Origin: an uncultured Methylococcaceae bacterium
GTDB lineage: Bacteria; Pseudomonadota; Gammaproteobacteria; Methylococcales; Methylomonadaceae
Assembly (NCBI GenBank): GCA_903866825.1
Contig: CAIPPE010000060.1
Location: 1-52,533 of the forward strand
Direction of reading: 5' to 3'
Length of the DNA: 52,533 bases
The notes below the pieces were generated by a model. It saw only the letters and a list, made by a program, of their open reading frames with translations. It was not told the origin of the DNA and did not search any database. This document shows positions 43,559 to 52,533 of this stretch, piece by piece. Both the position numbers and the translations under genes were made by a program. The number at the start of each line of letters is the position of its first letter. Within the stretch, counting starts at the first letter, position 1.

Positions 43559-44371
43559 CTAATTAAATTTAAGCTTCAATTTTAGATATTTATATAAATT
43601 CTTTGGCGTTGGATTTTGAATACCTGTGCGTCTCCATAGCTCATCACGCGCTGCTCGCACAAGAATTAAAGGCTTACTCAGAACAGATAATCTATCATAC
43701 CAACTACGCGTGGCAATGCCGCTCGGCGAGCCACCTTGAATTGATATTGCAGGATTGCTCACCAAAACTTTAATGCCTGTCATTCTTGACCTAAACATAC
43801 TTAAAGCCCCATCAATATACATTTTACCGCCATCTGGATGGCCAGCAGATGTTTCTATTGTTGCTTCAAGATAGGCAACTAGATCTGAAAGAACCCGCTG
43901 ATGAACTGCATAACAATGAGCCCAATGGAACATCAAAGGTGTGGTTATTAACCCTATTGGCTGATCGCTCAATTGATCTGTAATAGGATGACCAAAATAA
44001 CATAGCCCCCACAACTCACTTTCTAATGTTTTAACAATTTGTTCCTGATAAGCTCTATCTGCGAAAAAAGATCTAAAAATGGCATCATCTTCTAATATTA
44101 AGACTGAATGACTATTTTCATCGCGGGCTTTGCGAAGAATATCAAGATGACTTAAGAAATTACCGTATATTGAACGAGAGGGGAAGCCATAGCTATCATC
44201 TGGGCGGGGAGCATCAGGAATCAAAACCCGTTCGTCATGAATATCAACACCAATACGCGCTAACTCATTCTTTAATGCATTGAAACGCTCAATCCGTTCG
44301 CGTAGATGAATAATAGACACCTGACCGAAATAGTCTAACCAAGGACTGCTAAATGGAGTTGTAGAACTCAT
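43559..44371 (-). CDS. family 25 glycosyltransferase
   Basis: 270 residues. It begins with VSIIHLRERIERFNALKNEL and contains RSIYGNFLSHLDILRKA and VLILEDDAIF, the core of the GT25 (LPS biosynthesis) family with its acidic motif. The later part has AHCYAVHQRVLSDLVAYLE. Probably adds a hexose to the repeat unit; donor unknown. It is flanked by gaps of 112 bases upstream and 281 downstream. The downstream gap holds only a doubtful 42-codon plus-strand frame. Confidence 0.85.
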   Translation of the reverse strand: MSSTTPFSSPWLDYFGQVSIIHLRERIERFNALKNELARIGVDIHDERVLIPDAPRPDDSYGFPSRSIYGNFLSHLDILRKARDENSHSVLILEDDAIFRSFFADRAYQEQIVKTLESELWGLCYFGHPITDQLSDQPIGLITTPLMFHWAHCYAVHQRVLSDLVAYLEATIETSAGHPDGGKMYIDGALSMFRSRMTGIKVLVSNPAISIQGGSPSGIATRSWYDRLSVLSKPLILVRAARDELWRRTGIQNPTPKNLYKYLKLKLKFN

Positions 44372-44483
44372 CTTAAACTCTCTTCGTTAAATATCTTTTG
44401 TAATAAATAATAATAGAAACCTTAAACCTAAAATTAAGTATCTCACCTTAATACCCTCGTCACAAGAAACATTTTCATTTTTC

Positions 44484-45869
44484 CTATATTACCCTCCTAA
44501 ATTTAAATTTTCGGGTGTCGATGATGACTTGATTTTTACTACCACTGGGATTAATGTCCGAATTACTGGACATTAAATAGGCATCGGATAAACCAATAAT
44601 GATAAAAAACATTGTACCACTCTGATACATCATAGCAACCGTTGCAGTAGCAATGAAGTACATTAAATAAATTGCCGCCAAAGTAAACGCTAGTGAACTA
44701 CCTTTTGGCTCAGCGAATGGCTGAGACATTCCATGCCTAATCAATCTTACCATCATGACAAATATTATGCCTAGTAATATAGAAACGGCAATTAGGCCAT
44801 GATTCAAATATACGAGTAAAAAATTATTGTCGATAGACTCTGCCCCTGGTACATCGGGGAAATTCATCAAACCCCAACCAAACCACATGTGTTGAGCTGC
44901 AATATCCATATATAATTCTATTAACTCATAACGATAACATGCGGTTTCTTGATTGGCATCAAGAGCATTTGCTCGACCAACCGATGCATAATCTAAGAAT
45001 CCTATTAACGCAGGAACACCCACAACTATCATTACCGTTAGAACAACTGATAATGCTAAGCTGCGGTTTTTAAACCGTCCAATAATAACAACAGCTGCTC
45101 CGACAATACCTGCCAGCCATTGACCCTTGCCTAATGTAGAAATCACCCCCCCAAAAATCATTAAGGAAAAAATTTGTGAAGGACTGAACCAAGGTACCCA
45201 ATCTAGTTGTTTGATTTTAACAGGCCACGCCTCTGACCATTGCAACCACCGTTGAAATCGATAACCAACGGCCATCATAATTCCATCTACCAAGCAATGT
45301 CCATAAGGCCCCGATGCTCGTGCCAAACCAAAACGAAAAGTGGTAACCCAGCCACTACCTTGCCCGGGGAAAAATCTAGCGAGTAGCATCTGCCACAAGT
45401 TAATCCCCATTTTATTCTCGTATAAGTTACCTATAAAAACCACACATAAACACAATACTAATGTCTTGGCAAAGTCATATCTTAAATTAAATGGCTCTAT
45501 CAAACTTTTTGCAAAAATATAGGGAAAGAACACTGAAGTCAATTGATTAAACATTAAGTTTTGCGCATCCGCATAACCTAGGGCCAAATACTGGGAGATA
45601 GCCACTGAAAGCGCAAAAACACCAACAACAATATCAGTATTACTAAATCGATAACCTGGTGAACCCTTCATTATAAATACGGCAAACAATCCCGCCGAGG
45701 AAGCTTGACTAAAAGTAGGATCTGGAAGCCCAGGTGTTATCGCTTGAAAATATTCAGGCAATAACAATAAAATAGGGATATAAGCATATATAAAGGCTTT
45801 CTGTACTGACTGGCTTTGTGCGATGTGGTAAGTCCATATTCCAGCCAAATATATGATGAACGATAACAT
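44484..45869 (-). CDS. O-antigen polymerase/ligase-like membrane protein (Wzy)
   Basis: 461 residues with ten or more membrane helices. A large periplasmic loop near 290-330 contains RANALDANQETACYRYELIELY, followed by MWFGWGLMNFPDVPG. This topology and the W.GWG.. motif fit the O-antigen ligase/Wzy superfamily. In a Wzx/Wza/Wzz locus it is the likely polymerase of the repeat unit; no other candidate is in the window. It follows the acyltransferase gene by 4 bases. Polymerase versus ligase cannot be decided from sequence. Confidence 0.8.
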   Translation of the reverse strand: MLSFIIYLAGIWTYHIAQSQSVQKAFIYAYIPILLLLPEYFQAITPGLPDPTFSQASSAGLFAVFIMKGSPGYRFSNTDIVVGVFALSVAISQYLALGYADAQNLMFNQLTSVFFPYIFAKSLIEPFNLRYDFAKTLVLCLCVVFIGNLYENKMGINLWQMLLARFFPGQGSGWVTTFRFGLARASGPYGHCLVDGIMMAVGYRFQRWLQWSEAWPVKIKQLDWVPWFSPSQIFSLMIFGGVISTLGKGQWLAGIVGAAVVIIGRFKNRSLALSVVLTVMIVVGVPALIGFLDYASVGRANALDANQETACYRYELIELYMDIAAQHMWFGWGLMNFPDVPGAESIDNNFLLVYLNHGLIAVSILLGIIFVMMVRLIRHGMSQPFAEPKGSSLAFTLAAIYLMYFIATATVAMMYQSGTMFFIIIGLSDAYLMSSNSDINPSGSKNQVIIDTRKFKFRRVI

Positions 45870-45873
45870 AAGG

Positions 45874-46452
45874 TTAAGATCTAATCACTCGCGCTGGAAT
45901 ACCCACAGCTACCACCCCTGCAGGTATGTTTTTGGAAACAACGGCATTTGCCCCGATAACTGCACCCTCGCCGATAGTAACCCCACCTAAAATAGTGACT
46001 CCACGCCCAATCCATGCATTTCGACCAATATGGATTGGCCTGCCAAGATGACCGCTATGCCGCACTGAACTACCGGGTATTACGCGATGATTAGCATCTC
46101 TCACACTTGAGTATTCACCAATCATTACCCCATCCTCCAGAATAATTTCAGCAAAAGCGACTAGATGCACACCACGTGACAAAACCACATCATTGCCAAT
46201 TTTAATGCGACCTTCCTCTTGTGTTTCAAAATAAAGATCACGGTATAAATACAAGTTTTCACCTAACTCTATTCGTCGAGTACCCTGTAACTCAGGCATG
46301 CTTAATACGACTGCGGAAGGATGCAAAGCTCCACCCAGTGCGTTATTCAATCTGGCATTTGCCCATAATCGACGGAGAGCATCCATTCGATTGATCACTA
46401 GTGCAAACGGACTCAATACTTTAACAAGGAACCTCTTAATTACATAGTTCAT
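45874..46452 (-). CDS. hexapeptide-repeat acyltransferase (WcaF/maltose-acetyltransferase type)
   Basis: 192 residues. After a basic helical start, left-handed beta-helix repeats run from about 60 to 185, including RIKIGNDVVLSRGVHLVAFA and the C-terminal block GRNAWIGRGVTILGGVTIGE followed by GAVIGANAVVSKNIP. His residues in GRPIHIGRNAWIGRG are typical of the catalytic region. Probably acetylates a sugar. Start overlaps the upstream GT2 gene by four bases. Confidence 0.88.
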   Translation of the reverse strand: MNYVIKRFLVKVLSPFALVINRMDALRRLWANARLNNALGGALHPSAVVLSMPELQGTRRIELGENLYLYRDLYFETQEEGRIKIGNDVVLSRGVHLVAFAEIILEDGVMIGEYSSVRDANHRVIPGSSVRHSGHLGRPIHIGRNAWIGRGVTILGGVTIGEGAVIGANAVVSKNIPAGVVAVGIPARVIRS

Positions 46453-47447
46453 TTGTATTCAATTAAACTTTGTTGTTGATTTCTGAAACGATGATACCAA
46501 TAACTTATTTGTCCACAGGCAATTGGGATCTGCTGAAAGTGAGAATGTAAACCATAAAGTATTAAAGTAAAGACTGGAGCATTTTTCCAACGCGCTTTAT
46601 AAGCAGAACGTAACACCAAAAACAAATAAGCTAAAACTAAACCGACATAAGGTAAAACAGTTTCTGTCATTACGCTTAATACAATGACACCCAACAACAA
46701 TGCAATCAATACAATTGTATGTATTGCATTTCGTTTGCATTCTTGAACCCAGAGAGGAAAATCCGTTGCTTTCATGCGTTGAGACACTTCCGCATAAGCA
46801 TGTCCAGCGCGTAACGCGCGTTTCCAATAAGCATTAAAATGAGTCATTGCCAAATCGTGACGCGTCATCGGTTCATCGATATGGAAAATAACATAGCCAT
46901 TGCTGCGAATTCGCTGACATAATTCGGGCTCTTCTCCAGCTATTAAATCTTCGCTAAAACCACCCACCTGCTCAAGAACACTTCGACGCATTAACGCATC
47001 ACCACCACAAAACTCGGTAATTCCGGGCGGGTAAACCCAGTCCAAATCAAGTATGCGATTATAAAAAGAGTGTTCCGGATAAGCTTCACGCCTATGCCCC
47101 CACACGACAGCAACACTGGGATCATCGATTGCATGTAAGGCCTTCCGTAAAAACTCTGGATGCAGCAAGGTATCACCATCTAGAAAGAGTATGTTCGGCG
47201 CTGTAGCAGCACGCCACCCCGCATTTCGTCCAAAAGCTGCACAAGGTCTTAAAGGTTGTACTCGAATCACCTTCGAACAAAAAGACTCAGCCAATTCAGG
47301 ACTGCCATCGTGTGAATTAGAATCAACATAAATCAATTCTATTTCACCACCTGGATCAACTGCTTCTTTTACTGACTTTAAACAAGCCGTTAAACGTTGA
47401 CCTTCATTACGTCCAATTACAACAACAGATACTAAAGGTTTATTCAT
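46449..47447 (-). CDS. family 2 glycosyltransferase with membrane tail
   Basis: 332 residues. GT2 catalytic part with VSVVVIGRNEGQRLTACL, YVDSNSHDGSPELA, FLDGDTLLHPEFL (DxD), and AGEEPELCQRIRSNG, followed by two C-terminal helices (about 240-285). It is similar to glycosyltransferases of succinoglycan-like loci. Coupled by ATGA overlap to the hexapeptide acyltransferase gene, suggesting that sugar addition and acetylation are linked. The sugar is unknown. Confidence 0.87.
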   Translation of the reverse strand: MNKPLVSVVVIGRNEGQRLTACLKSVKEAVDPGGEIELIYVDSNSHDGSPELAESFCSKVIRVQPLRPCAAFGRNAGWRAATAPNILFLDGDTLLHPEFLRKALHAIDDPSVAVVWGHRREAYPEHSFYNRILDLDWVYPPGITEFCGGDALMRRSVLEQVGGFSEDLIAGEEPELCQRIRSNGYVIFHIDEPMTRHDLAMTHFNAYWKRALRAGHAYAEVSQRMKATDFPLWVQECKRNAIHTIVLIALLLGVIVLSVMTETVLPYVGLVLAYLFLVLRSAYKARWKNAPVFTLILYGLHSHFQQIPIACGQISYWYHRFRNQQQSLIEYK

Positions 47448-47565
47448 AACTTAATCGCCTCTTAAAAAGACCATAATAGCACTGCAATAAAAATTTAAGC
47501 AGATTGCCAAACTGATTTTTACAAGTATAGTCACATAATTTCTCTCTATCTCAGAGATAAATTCG

Positions 47566-49717
47566 TTATGTTTTAGTTGATCTTTTTTTTAAAAATTTTG
47601 CAAAAAGATTAGTATTCGCTAGGCTTATCTTCGCGTCAATTTTATCAAAAGTTGAATAATACCCCCCCCCTTTAAATACCTCTAGTCGAGTTACAACAAA
47701 CCCAATAGCTTCTGGATCAATACGTTCTAATAGCTTTACAGCCCGTTTTATCTCACCTGGTTTATCTTGTTGGGCTGCAATTGCTAATAAAGCAATATCA
47801 CAAATACTAGTTAGAAACTCCACATCCGCTGAAAATAGAATAGCAGGCGCATCCAAAATAACTACCGAATAAATTTCTGCAATTTTGGCCAAAACCATTT
47901 GTAGTCGATTATAATCAAAAAACAACTCTTCCGAAGTTAAGCCAATCGATATACGATCTGGATATTTATTATCCGCAGGGCTAACAACCTTTAAAACGTC
48001 GAGATCAGGATCAAGAAGCAAATTCATAAACCCATAATCCGTGTTTGCACTGACATAACGCTTATCGGGTTTTAGCAAATTAACTTCAACAGCAACGGCT
48101 CGCACACCTATTTTGTAATAATCCGTCGCCAAATCCAAAACCAGTGAAGTTACCGCGCTATTTGGATTAACTGAAGTTAATACAATCAAATGACTCGATT
48201 TACCAGATCGTTTGTGCTCACGTTCTAAAGCTAAAGCTAATCTTCTCATCCTGTCAGCCATAGTAACTGGATTCACGTCGCTTTGATCAGAATCCAATAA
48301 CGCGGCTAATGGCTTATATCCAAGCAACTTTTCTACTTGACCAGCGGTTCTAATACGTTTATCCAACATATCAATAACAATTGGGACGACCAAACCTAAA
48401 ACAAAGCCCAGTCCTACCATTATAATAACCAATTTCTTTTTACCACCTTTAACAGGATACTCCGGCGACATAGCCGGTGTTTCCATACGAATGGTACTAG
48501 GCGCCTTGGATTCTAACTCAAAAAATCCAATTCGATTATCTATTGGCTCCAATTGACCATAATAATACTTAATTTCCTGATTTAAGGTCACTGCTTCGTT
48601 ATAATACTTGGCGAATTCCATAGCATCTTTTTTCTGCTGAACGAGTTGATCGTACAAATCTTTTTCAATTTTTTTCGTTAACGTCACCTTAGATCGACGC
48701 TCTTCTATCAGCATGTGCCTTACATCCTTATTTAGCTTTTCAGTGGCTTCTTGAACTTCTCTTTCAACATCTTGCAACTGGCCTTTTATTTGAGCATATC
48801 CTGGATGCTTAACATCCAATCCACTAATTAATTTGATCAATTCGCTCCGACGCATATTAGTATGGTCTTTCAGGCTTCCTAGCCCTCCATCTTTATAAAG
48901 AATATCTGCAACAATTGCATCAAGCGCAGTGGTAGCACCAGGATCTTTTGGATTTTCAAACAAGAGCAAATTTGCTTCTGCTTCCATTCTATTGCGTTGC
49001 GCCACAGAATAAGCTTGTTGAGTACCAGCTATCAATTCGTCATTAGAATTAACGCCACCGTCAACAAATGTTGTAACACTGGTAATCCTGGAAATCTCTT
49101 CCAAGCGTTTTTTTCTGGCAGAAATGAAGCCCTCAAGTATCTTTTTGCTGATATAGCAAGTTAGCGCGATCTTTTGACGCATAAATTGCACTATCATCAC
49201 GTACACTTTCGATATAGCATTCTACCACTGTATTAACTATCGTTTCTAACCCTTCCGCAACATCACTCTCCAGACTAACAGAAACTAGATAAATATCTAA
49301 AACCCGTTTAATAACCAAGGAACCTTGCAACCTCTCAGCTGCATGACGTTCAGACTCATTAGGCAATTGCCATGCTATTTTTTTTTCACGCAACTTTTTT
49401 AAAGCAATTAACATAATATCATATCGATTAATGGTAGCTATTTGCTGTGAAACAAACTCACCATATTGGGCTGAAGAAGTAAAATCTCGCTCAAAGTTCA
49501 TTTGCAAGATATTAGGAACATGAGGCGCGATATAAATTGTTGCTGTTGTTGAATAAGTGTACTTACCTTTAAGAAAAGCTAAAGGAACACCTAAAAAAGA
49601 AAATACGATAAAAAGACAAATAGATAATTTAAAATGCTTCCGCAGACTAACCAGCGGCATAAGCGCACCGGTTGCAACAGACTCATCCGCTAGCGGTGAA
49701 ATATTCAACCCTGACAT
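47566..49717 (-). pseudogene. Wzz/tyrosine-kinase-like chain-length protein split by a +1 frameshift
   Basis: Two overlapping frames together encode one GumC/Wzc-type protein of about 716 residues. Frame 1 (49717 down to 49133) has the Wzz domain: membrane helix near 32-52, then TYSTTATIYIAPHVPN. It ends at a TGA after NLLYQQ. Frame 2 continues KILEGFISARKKRLEE with a coiled coil, a second helix (VIIMVGLGFVLGLVVP) and a C-terminal P-loop-like domain. Removing one T from the five-T run at 49142-49146 restores a single frame. The ATPase part lacks the Walker A lysine (LTSVNPNSAVTS for the usual PGEGKS/T) and the A' acidic motif, so it may not be a kinase. The first frame overlaps nothing upstream; wza is 3 bases away. 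Sequencing error and true mutation are both possible. Confidence 0.8.
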
Positions 49718-49720
49718 AGA

Positions 49721-50743
49721 TTATGGCATTGTGCCAAGTTGACCAATTGAGAACAGCGTGGCAAACGGATTAATCTGCTGCATAATATAGGCAACTTTAC
49801 TGACTGAATGACGGGGAACATAAATAATATCACCTTCATTGATGGCTACATTTAGTTCTTTTTGTGGGGTTAATAATTTCGAGAGTTCAATGATCAAATG
49901 GACATTTTCACTAGGGCGAATCAAATGGATTTCTTCAGTATTACCGTCTTTGGTAATTCCACCTGCCTGACTTATGGCATCCATAAAAGACATTTGCGGC
50001 GACATAGTTTTTACACCTGGTATATTTACTGCTCCTAGAACAAAAACAGCCGTATCTGATGAATCGGGAATATAAATTACGTCATTACGTTGCAAAGGGA
50101 TATTTAAACTGGTGTCCCCAGTTAATAGATGCCCTAAATCAACCCACAAGATAGTTTCTTTACGGATAATTGCACAGCGCGTCAATACCTGATCTTTCCG
50201 CATCAACGGCATCCCACCCGCCTGAGCTATAATATCCATCAAATAGGGAGCCGAATTGAACAATATTTCGCCAGGATGCTCAACACGGCCTATAATAATG
50301 ATCCGATTTGACTTGTATGCTTGCACTCGAACTGTGGTATATACATTTGCATAATATGGGGATAATGCTTTGGTTATCGCATCGGCTGCTTGTTCACGGG
50401 TCATATTTCTGACTAAAAGCGAACCCACTACTGACAACGAAATACGCCCATCAGGTCCAATTGTCTGAACACCTGATAACTCAGGCCTTCCTATAACCTC
50501 TATATTAACATCATCACCATCATACAAGAGATAATCATCAACTTTTTTTGTTTCTTCCACAAATTCTTTAATTGCAGTTGGAGTAGAATAACGTTTCGAT
50601 CTGTCAGGAACTTCAAATGCTTTAATCGCATTGGGTGAAGCAGGAGGTACAATTTCCCAAGCACCACAGGCATATAACAAGAATAGGCAGGGTAAAATAA
50701 CTAAAGGCAAAACAACAAACAGTCTATATAGATTTTGATTCAT
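49721..50743 (-). CDS. Wza-type polysaccharide export lipoprotein
   Basis: 340 residues. A signal peptide ends LLYAC (lipobox-like; Tyr at -2 is unusual). The poly-export domain (about 70-155) contains DGDDVNIEVIGRPELSG and GPDGRISLSVVGSLLVRN. Two SLBB-type domains follow, around IIIIGRVEHPGEILF and VFVLGAVNIPGVKTM. A C-terminal helix-like tail ends in GTMP. It forms the outer-membrane exit channel and lies first in the minus-strand locus, 3 bases before the Wzz gene. Confidence 0.93.
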   Translation of the reverse strand: MNQNLYRLFVVLPLVILPCLFLLYACGAWEIVPPASPNAIKAFEVPDRSKRYSTPTAIKEFVEETKKVDDYLLYDGDDVNIEVIGRPELSGVQTIGPDGRISLSVVGSLLVRNMTREQAADAITKALSPYYANVYTTVRVQAYKSNRIIIIGRVEHPGEILFNSAPYLMDIIAQAGGMPLMRKDQVLTRCAIIRKETILWVDLGHLLTGDTSLNIPLQRNDVIYIPDSSDTAVFVLGAVNIPGVKTMSPQMSFMDAISQAGGITKDGNTEEIHLIRPSENVHLIIELSKLLTPQKELNVAINEGDIIYVPRHSVSKVAYIMQQINPFATLFSIGQLGTMP

Positions 50744-51117
50744 AGTAATCTTTATTAAGATTTGATTGATTGTAACTTTGAATTAATTTGGAGCAACTAT
50801 ATTTTAAAATATATAACATTATTTTTGCCCGATCTAGAAAACCTTTTAGTTCAGATCATGTAAACCGCAATTGACTGGTTTTTTATACTTGGGTTCAAAT
50901 CCCGTAAAGCTCATTCAACAACTACATTGTAGTTTATTATCTGATGGTTTTGTTGGGCAAAAAATCTTGACTAACAAAAAGTATAATTATCATTTCAAAA
51001 ATTATCTATTTTTAATTAGTTATGATGCATATACCGCTTTTTTAAATCTATTATAGATACTCATTTAAGATACAATTTCTAAAAAACTAGTGCAATAATT
51101 ACCTATTAGAGACAAAT
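50744..51117. other. divergent region between wza and the receiver-phosphatase gene
   Basis: 374 bases, AT-rich. It contains the likely wza promoter (50769-50796) and must hold the promoter for the plus-strand gene at 51118, for which I see only a loose TACAAT near 51069. At 50891-50903 the sequence GGGTTCAAATCCC looks like a tRNA T-arm, but no acceptor stem or other arms pair. A 61-codon plus-strand frame here has no support. Confidence 0.4.
50769..50796 (-). promoter_or_regulatory. likely promoter of wza and the polysaccharide genes
   Basis: On the minus strand TTGCTC (50791-50796) and TACAAT (50769-50774) are spaced by 16 bases; transcription would begin about 20 bases before the wza ATG. 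Confidence 0.4.
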
Positions 51118-52317
51118 ATGCGCATTCTTATTGTAGACGACTCAGCAGTTGAACGAAGACGCTTAGAAAAACCATTGCTAAACTGGGGATATGACGTAAT
51201 TTCTGTAGATAATATCGACTCCGCAACCGAGTTTCTTTTAAAAAGCCCCATTCAATTCGTGATAACCGATTGGGTTATGCCCAGCGGGGACGGACCAACT
51301 TTATGTCGGCGAATACGTGAGCGCAACTTGCCTTTTTATACTTATATTATCCTCGTGACCTCCCTTGAAGGAACACAATCTTTGGTTGATGGATTAGAAG
51401 CTGGAGCTGATGATTTTATCAATAAACCCATTCAAAATGATGTCCTCCATGCACGTATAAGAGCTGGGCAAAGATTATTAGAAATGGAACAAAAACTCCG
51501 AGATAGTAATAACCAACTGAAAAGAATCAATAAGATTCTATCAGATGAACAAAAAAAGGCTGGAAAGATACAGAACGATTTATTGCCTTTTTACCCATCA
51601 TGTGAGCAAGGAATTTCAATCGATGGTTTGTTTATCCCCTCTATAGAAGTTTCTGGTGATATTTTTAACTTTTTCAATATCGACGATCATCATATCGGTT
51701 TTTACTCAATTGATGTGGCTGGACATGGGATAGCTGCCGCAATGTTATCTTTTACTCTAAGCAGAATCCTAACAACTGACTTAGACCAATGCAGTCCAAT
51801 CAAATACAGATTACCAGAATCAATCAAACCATCATCCTCTGTTATCGAAGGGCTTAATTCACAGTTTCAAACGGATGAAACTGAAACTAATGGTTTGTAT
51901 TTTACCATGATATATGGAGTAATAAACACTAAGTCACACAGTATCGATTTATGCCAGGCTGGGCACCCCAACCCAATTTATTTGCCCCATAATAGAACGG
52001 CACACTTCATTGGAAAAGCAAGCCTTCCAGTCGGAATTATACCGAATACGCAATATCACCCCACTTATTTAAATTATTCAACCAAGGATAGGTTATTTTT
52101 TTACTCAGACGGGATTACTGAGTGCATTAATACAACTGGAGAGATGTTTGGCCCAGAACAATTATTAAACTTTATCAATAAAACGCGCGAACTACCATTA
52201 AATGACGTACTAGCCAAGCTCAAAGAGACTCTAATTATTTGGCGCAGCAGCAATGAATTTGAAGATGATATTTCACTTTTAGCTCTGGAATTATCCATAG
52301 ATAATTGCGATATCTGA
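51118..52317 (+). CDS. receiver-PP2C (RsbU-like) serine phosphatase
   Basis: 399 residues. A receiver domain (1-118) has Asp7-Asp8, phospho-acceptor Asp51 in FVITDWVMPSGDG and Lys103 in INKPIQ. A coiled coil (about 120-150) leads to a SpoIIE/PP2C domain (about 160-395) with the metal-binding Asp residues in VSGDIF (181), SIDVAGHG (199), SDGITE (331) and EDDISLL (383-384). It should remove phosphate from a STAS antagonist when the receiver is activated. There is no kinase domain inside it, unlike HsbR-type regulators; the separate kinase and STAS genes lie at the other end of the polysaccharide locus. Confidence 0.92.
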   Translation: MRILIVDDSAVERRRLEKPLLNWGYDVISVDNIDSATEFLLKSPIQFVITDWVMPSGDGPTLCRRIRERNLPFYTYIILVTSLEGTQSLVDGLEAGADDFINKPIQNDVLHARIRAGQRLLEMEQKLRDSNNQLKRINKILSDEQKKAGKIQNDLLPFYPSCEQGISIDGLFIPSIEVSGDIFNFFNIDDHHIGFYSIDVAGHGIAAAMLSFTLSRILTTDLDQCSPIKYRLPESIKPSSSVIEGLNSQFQTDETETNGLYFTMIYGVINTKSHSIDLCQAGHPNPIYLPHNRTAHFIGKASLPVGIIPNTQYHPTYLNYSTKDRLFFYSDGITECINTTGEMFGPEQLLNFINKTRELPLNDVLAKLKETLIIWRSSNEFEDDISLLALELSIDNCDI

Positions 52318-52533
52318 CAAAATCTTTCAGCTCGCATTATTCACTAAAACACCACCTACTCAAAATTCAAAAGCTTATTAATTAAATATACTTATTAAAC
52401 TCACTAAAAAACGGGTAGTCCCTACAAATCAATGCAGGTGGTAATAATTTCCGATATTTGACATAGTGCAGCGCCAACCTTTACAGCACTTATGGCATGG
52501 ATCACCTCCCACCCCACTTTAAATTATTTTGTC

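Noticed and set aside
52496-52509. TGGATCACCTCC matches the conserved 3' end of 16S rRNA; on the minus strand it is a perfect ribosome site before an ATG
   Set aside because: The rRNA match stops at 12 bases with no upstream rRNA sequence, and the ATG is followed after one codon by a stop.
1-52533. CRISPR arrays, complete tRNA or rRNA genes, transposases, toxin-antitoxin or phage genes
   Set aside because: None recognised on either strand.

Overview
The window comes from a Gram-negative, AT-rich bacterium, most likely a gammaproteobacterium. The evidence is a secretin, outer-membrane lipoproteins, an MCE/Mla-type lipid transporter, a Wza-type export protein and an adjacent dnaB-alr pair. The exopolysaccharide gene content reminds me of gammaproteobacterial methanotrophs (Methylococcales), but that is inference from memory and is not proven here.

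Region 1 (1-9411, all minus strand) is a Tad/Flp tight-adherence pilus locus. It runs tadA-tadB-tadC-tadD, a 624-base gap, flp pilin, tadV prepilin peptidase, rcpC/cpaB, the rcpA/cpaC secretin, a small lipoprotein, tadE, and the first codons of another gene at the left edge. Hairpin terminators follow flp and tadV, so the locus seems to be several transcription units. No tadZ/cpaE is seen. A degenerate array with an exact 21-base period lies upstream of tadA (9509-9697).

Region 2 (9952-17715, plus strand) is a signalling cluster. It holds an uncharacterised protein with a fibronectin-III-like tail, a CheB-CheR-PAS fusion overlapping a hybrid histidine kinase, and a FixL/FixJ-like pair.

Region 3 (17726-23960, minus) holds a four-gene MCE lipid ABC transporter (lipoprotein, MCE protein, ATPase, STAS-permease), then alanine racemase overlapping the replicative helicase DnaB. 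A 61-codon gene with an inverted repeat over its promoter and ribosome site follows on the plus strand.

Region 4 (24467-52317) is a large exopolysaccharide locus of the Wzx/Wzy type. It contains the Wza export lipoprotein, a Wzz/tyrosine-kinase-like chain-length protein (split by a frameshift), a Wzx flippase, a Wzy-like polymerase or ligase, and an initiating sugar phosphotransferase flanked by two degenerate relatives. It also has about eight glycosyltransferases, two hexapeptide acyltransferases and an MBOAT/SGNH O-acylation pair. An especially AT-rich segment with two genes on the opposite strand (about 34.3-39.0 kb) looks like a variable cassette. The locus is bounded by partner-switching regulators: an anti-sigma-type kinase and STAS antagonist directly downstream of the last polysaccharide gene, and a receiver-PP2C phosphatase divergent from wza at the other end. 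I infer that these three proteins form one regulatory circuit for polysaccharide output.
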